From the NCBI GenBank assembly GCA_040377825.1, contig JBEINZ010000014.1:1-27035 (forward strand): 27,035 bases of DNA, read 5' to 3'. A program made the position numbers and the translations under genes. Below the pieces are notes generated by a model. That model was not told the origin of the DNA, ran no database searches, and was given only the letters and a program-made list of their open reading frames with translations. Origin of the DNA: JBEINZ01 sp040377825. GTDB lineage: Bacteria; Pseudomonadota; Alphaproteobacteria; Rhizobiales; Ancalomicrobiaceae. Position 1 is the stretch's first letter, and each line of letters starts with the position of its first letter. Below, piece by piece: positions 22,968-27,035 of this stretch.

Positions 22968-23397
22968 TCGGCTTCCCCCCGTCTTGGCTCTCGACTTGGC
23001 CGTCGCCATAGTCCTCGTCTTGATCCACGTCTTGGCCACCACTCCGCCTGAAACAATTCGTTTTCGATCGGATCGAATTATCCGATCGAAAACGAAATGC
23101 TCCAGACTAGGTGGCTTGAGCCAGCCCGTTTCGTTCAGATCGGTTCGATCCAAGACGGGACAGGCTTTACGCGTCGGCACGAATTGAAATCGGGCACCGT
23201 TCAGCCGTCAATCGACCTCGATTGGTAAGCTGGAACGTGGCCAAAAGGGAAGCGCAAGTATCAGCACACGCCACACATTCGCCTCGCCCATCCGCGTTAA
23301 AAACGCTCCTTGGTTTCCCGGTTACCCACCAAGGCGCCCGACCGCCCGGTAAACTCATTGCGACCGGCGACCGGATCGGCTAAAACCAAATCGCGAA
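22968..23397. other. intergenic stretch before tRNA-Arg, mostly dispersed repeat
   Basis: No gene is supported here. It holds the second copy of the two-hairpin repeat (23047-23168). The remaining 230 bases up to the tRNA have no clear promoter, though the tRNA must have one nearby. The minus strand is open through the repeat as an extension of the formyltransferase frame, which I do not accept as coding. Confidence 0.5.
23047..23168. repeat. dispersed two-hairpin intergenic repeat, copy 2
   Basis: The left half is a perfect inverted repeat with 17-base arms, 23057-23073 and 23080-23096, around a six-base spacer CGAATT. The right half begins with GCTCCAG and the 11-mer GCTTGAGCCAG (23114-23124) shared with copy 1, then GATCG and CGATC in a shorter hairpin. 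The left hairpin of this copy is much better kept than that of copy 1. Confidence 0.7.
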
Positions 23398-23474
23398 GCA
23401 CCCGTAGCTCAGCTGGATAGAGTGCTGCCCTCCGAAGGCAGAGGTCACAGGTTCGAATCCTGTCGGGTGCGCCA
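23398..23474 (+). tRNA. tRNA-Arg, anticodon CCG
   Basis: The 77-base gene folds fully: acceptor stem GCACCCG with CGGGTGC, D-arm around GCTCAGCTGGATAGAGT, anticodon stem CTGCC/GGCAG around the loop CTCCGAA (anticodon CCG, reads CGG), and T-arm ACAGG-TTCGAAT-CCTGT. The 3' CCA is encoded. It lies alone, before a region that could be an integration boundary. Confidence 0.96.
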
Positions 23475-23887
23475 TTTTCTCTCATGTTTTGAATGACTTG
23501 GCAAGAGGCCCCTTGAGGCCTCGGCCTCGATTTTTGCGCGCGGAAGCACCACGGAAGCAGTTGGAGAGACATTCTGGAGCGTTCTGGCGCGTGTTTAGCG
23601 TGGATTCGCAGCCCTCCTTTTCGCGGCATGGATGCGCTTGGTCGGGCCGGATCATGTGCTCATCGATCGACCGGCTGGGGGCGGCGTGAGGCGGTCATGC
23701 GTGTTTGCGAACTGCGGGTAATGGTGCTGCGCTCATTCATTGAACCAAGGGCGGATGCAACAATCCTCAGCGCCCACAAAACCAGCTTTCTTAACGCGGG
23801 CTTTATGCGGCGGCGCTGACTTCCGTCTCGCGCCTTTGCGCGATCGTTGAGTATTGGACAGCTCCGCTATCTTCTCGGAGCATGTCC
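23475..23887. other. intergenic stretch between tRNA-Arg and the kdp operon
   Basis: No gene is supported. GAGGCC (23505-23510) and GGCCTC (23517-23522) form a hairpin followed by GGCCTCGATTTTT, a likely terminator for the tRNA. After it come short open frames of about 60 codons on both strands without ribosome sites. Immediately before the first kdp ORF, GCTCCG (23861-23866) pairs with CGGAGC (23876-23881), the second arm being the ribosome site. A KdpE site could not be recognised. Confidence 0.45.
23505..23535 (+). terminator. likely terminator after tRNA-Arg
   Basis: GAGGCC (23505-23510) pairs with GGCCTC (23517-23522); a second GGCCTC follows at once and then ATTTTT. It starts 31 bases after the tRNA. 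Confidence 0.5.
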
Positions 23888-23971
23888 ATGGGCGATCTTC
23901 TCTTTCTAGCGCTGGGTCTTGGGGCGTTCGGGCTGTTTGCGGCCTACGCCGCCTTCTGCGCGCGGGTCTGA
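23888..23971 (+). CDS. tiny membrane protein at the head of the kdp operon
   Basis: This 27-residue ORF (MGDLLFLALG at the start, CARV at the end) is one hydrophobic helix with a short charged tail. The ATG at 23888 has GGAG seven bases upstream (an ATG six bases earlier would put the ribosome site too close). The stop codon is four bases before the kdpF start, so it is part of the operon and likely coupled to kdpF. It is not KdpF itself, whose features are in the next ORF. From memory, similar short ORFs stand before kdpF in other GC-rich bacteria and are rarely annotated. A structural role in the KdpFABC complex is possible but inferred. Confidence 0.6.
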   Translation: MGDLLFLALGLGAFGLFAAYAAFCARV

Positions 23972-23975
23972 CGCC

Positions 23976-24062
23976 ATGCCGGACCTCATTCTCGGCGGCG
24001 TCGTGGCCGCAGGCCTGTTTGCCTATCTTATCGTCGCGCTGCTCGCGTCAGAAAAGTTCTGA
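23976..24062 (+). CDS. kdpF: potassium-transporting ATPase subunit KdpF
   Basis: KdpF is the small single-helix subunit that stabilises the KdpFABC complex in the inner membrane. The 28-residue product has the family shape: a short N-terminus, one long hydrophobic helix (LILGGVVAAGLFAYLIVALL) and the typical ending SEKF, comparable to the NAEAF ending of the E. coli protein. It lies four bases after the preceding mini-ORF and 11 bases before kdpA. Too short for normal gene finders. Confidence 0.85.
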   Translation: MPDLILGGVVAAGLFAYLIVALLASEKF

Positions 24063-24073
24063 GGAGCGCGCCC

Positions 24074-25777
24074 ATGACCTGGACCGGTTGGGCGGAGATC
24101 GCCCTCATTCTCGTGATCGTCGGGGCGTCAGCGCCGCTTCTCGCCGCCTACATGGCGCGCGTGTTCGCCGGCGAGCGCACGCTGTTGTCGCCCGTGATCG
24201 CGCCCGTGGAGCGTGGCTTCTACGCCGCCGCGGGGGTTGATCCTGGCAAAGGGCAGGACTGGCGGCGCTACCTGTTCGCCATGCTGGCCCTCAACGCGGC
24301 AGGGTTTGTGCTGCTCTACGCCATCCTGCGCTTGCAGCACCTGCTGCCACTGAACCCGGCCGGATTGCCGGCGCTCTCCGATCATCTCGCCTTCAACACC
24401 GCCGTCAGCTTCGTGACCAACACGAACTGGCAGTCCTATGGCGGCGAGACGACCATGAGCCTGTTCAGCCAGATGGCCGGCCTGACGGTGCAGAACTTTG
24501 TCTCGGCCGCGACCGGCATCGCGCTGGCGCTCGCAGTCGTGCGGGCTTTTGCCTCGAAAGGGACGGCCGACCTCGGCAACTTCTGGGCGGACCTGACGCG
24601 CACTGTTCTGTATGTCTTCCTGCCGATCTGCCTTGTAATGGCGCTCGCCTTCGTGGCGCTTGGCGTGCCGCAGACATTGCAGGCCTCGACCTCGGCCACG
24701 ACGCTCGAAGGTGCGCAGCAGACGCTCAGCATGGGTCCGGTCGCCTCGCAGCTCGCGATCAAGCAGCTCGGCACGAACGGTGGCGGCTTTTTCAATGTGA
24801 ACTCCGCGCATCCGTTCGAGAACCCGAACGCCTGGACGAACCTGATCTCGATCTGGGCGATCCTGGCGCTCGCTTTCGCCCTCCCGCTGGTCTTCGGGCG
24901 TATGGTTGGAGATCAGCGCCAGGGTTGGGCGCTTTTCGGCGCGATGGGGGTGATCCTGCTCGCAGGTGTCGCCGGGGCGTATTGGGCCGAGAGTGCCGGT
25001 AATCCCATCATGCACGGTCTCGGCGTTCCGGGCGGCAACATGGAAGGCAAGGAGGTGCGCTTCGGCGTGGACATGTCCGCGCTCTGGGCGGCCTCCACCA
25101 CGGGCACTTCCAACGGCTCGGTCAACGCAATGCATGCGAGCTTCACGCCGCTGGGCGGCCTCGTGCCGATGTTCCTGATCCAGCTCGGTGAAGTGGCCCC
25201 CGGCGGGGTCGGCTCAGGCCTCTACGGCATGCTCGTCTTCGCCGTGCTCGCCGTGTTCGTCGCGGGTCTGATGGTAGGCCGGACGCCGGAGTATCTCGGC
25301 AAGAAGATCGGCGCGAAGGAGATCAAGATGGCGATGCTCGCCGTCCTGATTCTGCCCGTCGCGATCTTGGGCTTCGCGGCGCTTTCGGCGGTGCTGGAGC
25401 CCGGCAAGGCGGGCGTGCTCAACGCCGGACCGCATGGCCTCTCTGAGATCCTTTACGCCTTCACGTCGGCGGGCGGGAACAACGGCTCGGCCTTCGCCGG
25501 GCTGACCGCCAACTCGCCCTGGTACAACACGACGCTCGGGCTTGCGATGCTGCTCGGCCGTTTCGCCTACGTCGTGCCGGTGATGGCGCTAGCCGGCTCC
25601 ATCGCCGTGAAGGTCAAGACGCCGCCCTCTGCTGGCACTTTCCCAACCACCGGGCCGCTGTTCGTGGGCCTTCTGATCGGGGTGATCCTCATCCTCGGCG
25701 GCCTGCAATTCTTCCCCGCGCTCGCGCTTGGGCCGATCGTCGAGCACCTGCTGATGCAGGCCGGCGTGACCTTCTGA
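24074..25777 (+). CDS. kdpA: potassium-transporting ATPase potassium-binding subunit KdpA
   Basis: KdpA is the channel-like subunit that selects K+ in the KdpFABC high-affinity uptake pump, in the inner membrane. The 567-residue protein has about ten membrane helices and the four selectivity-filter loops: TNTNWQSYGGE, QLGTNGGGFFNVNSAHPFENP (split over the loop and the following turn), TTGTSNGSVNAMH and SAGGNNGSAFAG. The length is normal. GAGGAG stands before the ATG. kdpB begins 15 bases after its stop codon. The operon normally answers to KdpDE under K+ limitation; those genes are not in the window and may lie beyond its right edge. Confidence 0.97.
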   Translation: MTWTGWAEIALILVIVGASAPLLAAYMARVFAGERTLLSPVIAPVERGFYAAAGVDPGKGQDWRRYLFAMLALNAAGFVLLYAILRLQHLLPLNPAGLPALSDHLAFNTAVSFVTNTNWQSYGGETTMSLFSQMAGLTVQNFVSAATGIALALAVVRAFASKGTADLGNFWADLTRTVLYVFLPICLVMALAFVALGVPQTLQASTSATTLEGAQQTLSMGPVASQLAIKQLGTNGGGFFNVNSAHPFENPNAWTNLISIWAILALAFALPLVFGRMVGDQRQGWALFGAMGVILLAGVAGAYWAESAGNPIMHGLGVPGGNMEGKEVRFGVDMSALWAASTTGTSNGSVNAMHASFTPLGGLVPMFLIQLGEVAPGGVGSGLYGMLVFAVLAVFVAGLMVGRTPEYLGKKIGAKEIKMAMLAVLILPVAILGFAALSAVLEPGKAGVLNAGPHGLSEILYAFTSAGGNNGSAFAGLTANSPWYNTTLGLAMLLGRFAYVVPVMALAGSIAVKVKTPPSAGTFPTTGPLFVGLLIGVILILGGLQFFPALALGPIVEHLLMQAGVTF

Positions 25778-25791
25778 TTGGGAAAACTGTC

Positions 25792-27035
25792 ATGATCGCC
25801 AAATCGGCCGCCACGGCCTCCGCCTTCGATACGTCGTTGCTGCTTCGCGCGATGCGCGATGCGTTTGCTAAGCTCAATCCGGCCAAACTGGTGCGCAATC
25901 CGGTGATCTTCGTCACCGAGATCGTCGCGGCCGTCGTCACCTTCATCGCCATCCGCGACGCCGTGATGGGCCAGGCGTTCGCTTTCAACGCGCAGCTCGC
26001 TGCCTGGCTTTGGTTCACAGTGCTCTTCGCCACCTTCGCGGAGGCTGTCGCGGAAGGGCGCGGCCGGGCGCAAGCCGATGCCCTTCGCAAGCTGCGCAGC
26101 GATGTGACAGCCAAGTTCCTGACCTTGCCCGAACACCGCAAGCTCTTCACAATAAAGTCGGCCGAGGAGCTTCAAGAAGGCGACGTCGTGCTGGTCGAGG
26201 CCGGCGACATCATCCCCGCAGACGGCGAGGTGATCGAAGGGGTCGCCTCTGTGAACGAAAGCGCCGTCACTGGAGAAAGCGCACCTGTGATCCGGGAGAG
26301 CGGCGGTGATCGCTCGGCCGTCACCGGCGGCACCCTCGTTCTGTCGGACTGGATCGTGGTGAAGGTGACGGCGAAGCCCGGCGACACCTTCCTCGACCGC
26401 ATGATTGCGCTCGTTGAAGGCGCCAAGCGCCAGAAGACGCCGAACGAGATTGCGCTGGATGTGTTGCTGGCCGGCATGACCGTGATCTTCCTGATCGCCG
26501 TCGTCACGCTGGTCGGGCTTGCGATCTGGGGCGGACAGCCGCCTTCGGTGCCTGTGCTGATTGCGCTGTTCGTCACGCTCATCCCGACGACGATCGGCGG
26601 ACTTTTGTCGGCTATCGGCATCGCCGGGATGGACCGGCTGGTGCGGTTCAACGTCATAGCCACGTCTGGCCGCGCGGTCGAGGCGGCGGGCGATGTCGAC
26701 ACGCTGCTGCTCGACAAGACCGGCACCATCACCTTCGGCAACCGGATGGCGGATGCCTTCGTCCCCGTCGCGGGCATGAGCGAAGCTCGGCTGGCGGAGG
26801 CTGCCTTGCTTTCGTCACTGGCCGACGAGACCCCCGAGGGCCGCTCCATCGTGGATCTGGCGACAGGGCGCTACGGGCTGGCGAAGCCAGTCGCCGACCC
26901 CGCAGCGGTGTTCGTGCCCTTCACGGCGCAGACTCGGATGTCGGGCGTCGATCTCGGCGACCGGCGCATCCGCAAGGGCGCGGTCGACAGCGTCTTGAAG
27001 GATGTCGGGGGCGCGGCGCCATCGGAGTTCAGCGC
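25792..27035 (+). CDS. kdpB: potassium-transporting ATPase ATP-binding subunit KdpB (cut by window end)
   Basis: KdpB is the P-type ATPase that powers the Kdp pump. The first 414 residues are present and open to the last base, so the gene is truncated only by the window. Visible are the first membrane helices, the actuator-domain motif TGES (Ser163, matching the inhibitory phosphorylation site Ser162 of E. coli), the helix with LIPTTIGGLLSAIGIAGMDRL (divided around the conserved proline), and the phosphorylation motif DKTGT with Asp308 (Asp307 in E. coli). The later nucleotide-binding part begins but is not complete. The ATG is placed by family alignment and by the short gap to kdpA. Confidence 0.97.
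   Translation, partial: MIAKSAATASAFDTSLLLRAMRDAFAKLNPAKLVRNPVIFVTEIVAAVVTFIAIRDAVMGQAFAFNAQLAAWLWFTVLFATFAEAVAEGRGRAQADALRKLRSDVTAKFLTLPEHRKLFTIKSAEELQEGDVVLVEAGDIIPADGEVIEGVASVNESAVTGESAPVIRESGGDRSAVTGGTLVLSDWIVVKVTAKPGDTFLDRMIALVEGAKRQKTPNEIALDVLLAGMTVIFLIAVVTLVGLAIWGGQPPSVPVLIALFVTLIPTTIGGLLSAIGIAGMDRLVRFNVIATSGRAVEAAGDVDTLLLDKTGTITFGNRMADAFVPVAGMSEARLAEAALLSSLADETPEGRSIVDLATGRYGLAKPVADPAAVFVPFTAQTRMSGVDLGDRRIRKGAVDSVLKDVGGAAPSEFS

Noticed and set aside
22968..23180. 71-codon N-terminal extension of the formyltransferase frame
   Set aside because: The extension is translated through the dispersed repeat; the start at 22967 has a strong ribosome site and the family N-terminus.
23297..23629. 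minus-strand ORF of 110 residues containing DRIRTCDLCLRRAALYPAEL
   Set aside because: It is the antisense translation of the tRNA-Arg gene, a well-known false protein.
24128..25135. minus-strand ORF of 335 codons
   Set aside because: It is antisense to kdpA and composed mostly of Arg, Glu, His and Gly.
1..27035. CRISPR array, insertion sequence or prophage
   Set aside because: No regularly spaced repeats, transposase, integrase or phage structural genes were seen.

Overview
The window reads as a chromosomal segment of a GC-rich alphaproteobacterium, most likely of the order Hyphomicrobiales. The evidence is the gene order ubiB-ubiE / mutM - enoyl-CoA hydratase - rpsT - (rhodanese) - dnaA, which is typical of that order, together with an alphaproteobacterial type of MutM zinc finger and of adenosine-kinase-like PfkB protein. 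A family within the order (for example Beijerinckiaceae or Methylocystaceae) is only a guess. Every feature was read by eye from sequence and translated frames; no database search was run.

Left part (1-11.4 kb). After a lone GNAT acetyltransferase, everything runs on the minus strand. In transcription order it is ubiE, ubiB (overlapping ATGA), a secreted two-domain AprI/Inh-type protease inhibitor, a LysR regulator, dabB, dabA, a PII-like protein and ilvD. DabA and DabB form an energy-coupled inorganic carbon (CO2/bicarbonate) uptake complex; the four zinc ligands of DabA are all visible. The PII-like protein is a likely regulator, and a perfect 17-bp palindrome with the LysR T-N11-A pattern lies just before dabB. 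ilvD follows in the same tight run. This carbon-accumulation cassette sits where many relatives carry coaBC after ubiB, and is the most interesting locus.

Centre (11.4-16.8 kb). Orientation switches at ubiE/mutM. The plus strand then carries mutM, an enoyl-CoA hydratase, rpsT with a clear sigma70 promoter and a terminator, a 670-bp non-coding stretch with an AT-rich part, a rhodanese gene with an unusual leader, and dnaA. The strand switch and the AT-rich stretch are compatible with a nearby replication origin, but no good DnaA-box cluster was seen.

Right part (16.8-27 kb). Housekeeping genes follow: dapB, gpmA with an overlapping GNAT gene, an AraC-type/Ada-like DNA methyltransferase, a DUF2244 membrane protein, nth, a PfkB sugar/adenosine kinase, and a short formyltransferase-like protein that lacks the usual catalytic Asn. 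A tRNA-Arg(CCG) comes next, then the kdp high-affinity potassium uptake operon: a tiny unnamed membrane ORF, kdpF, kdpA, and kdpB cut by the window edge.

A dispersed intergenic repeat of about 110-120 bp made of two hairpins occurs at about 11.46-11.58 kb and 23.05-23.17 kb, with a possible decayed relative near 16.72 kb.
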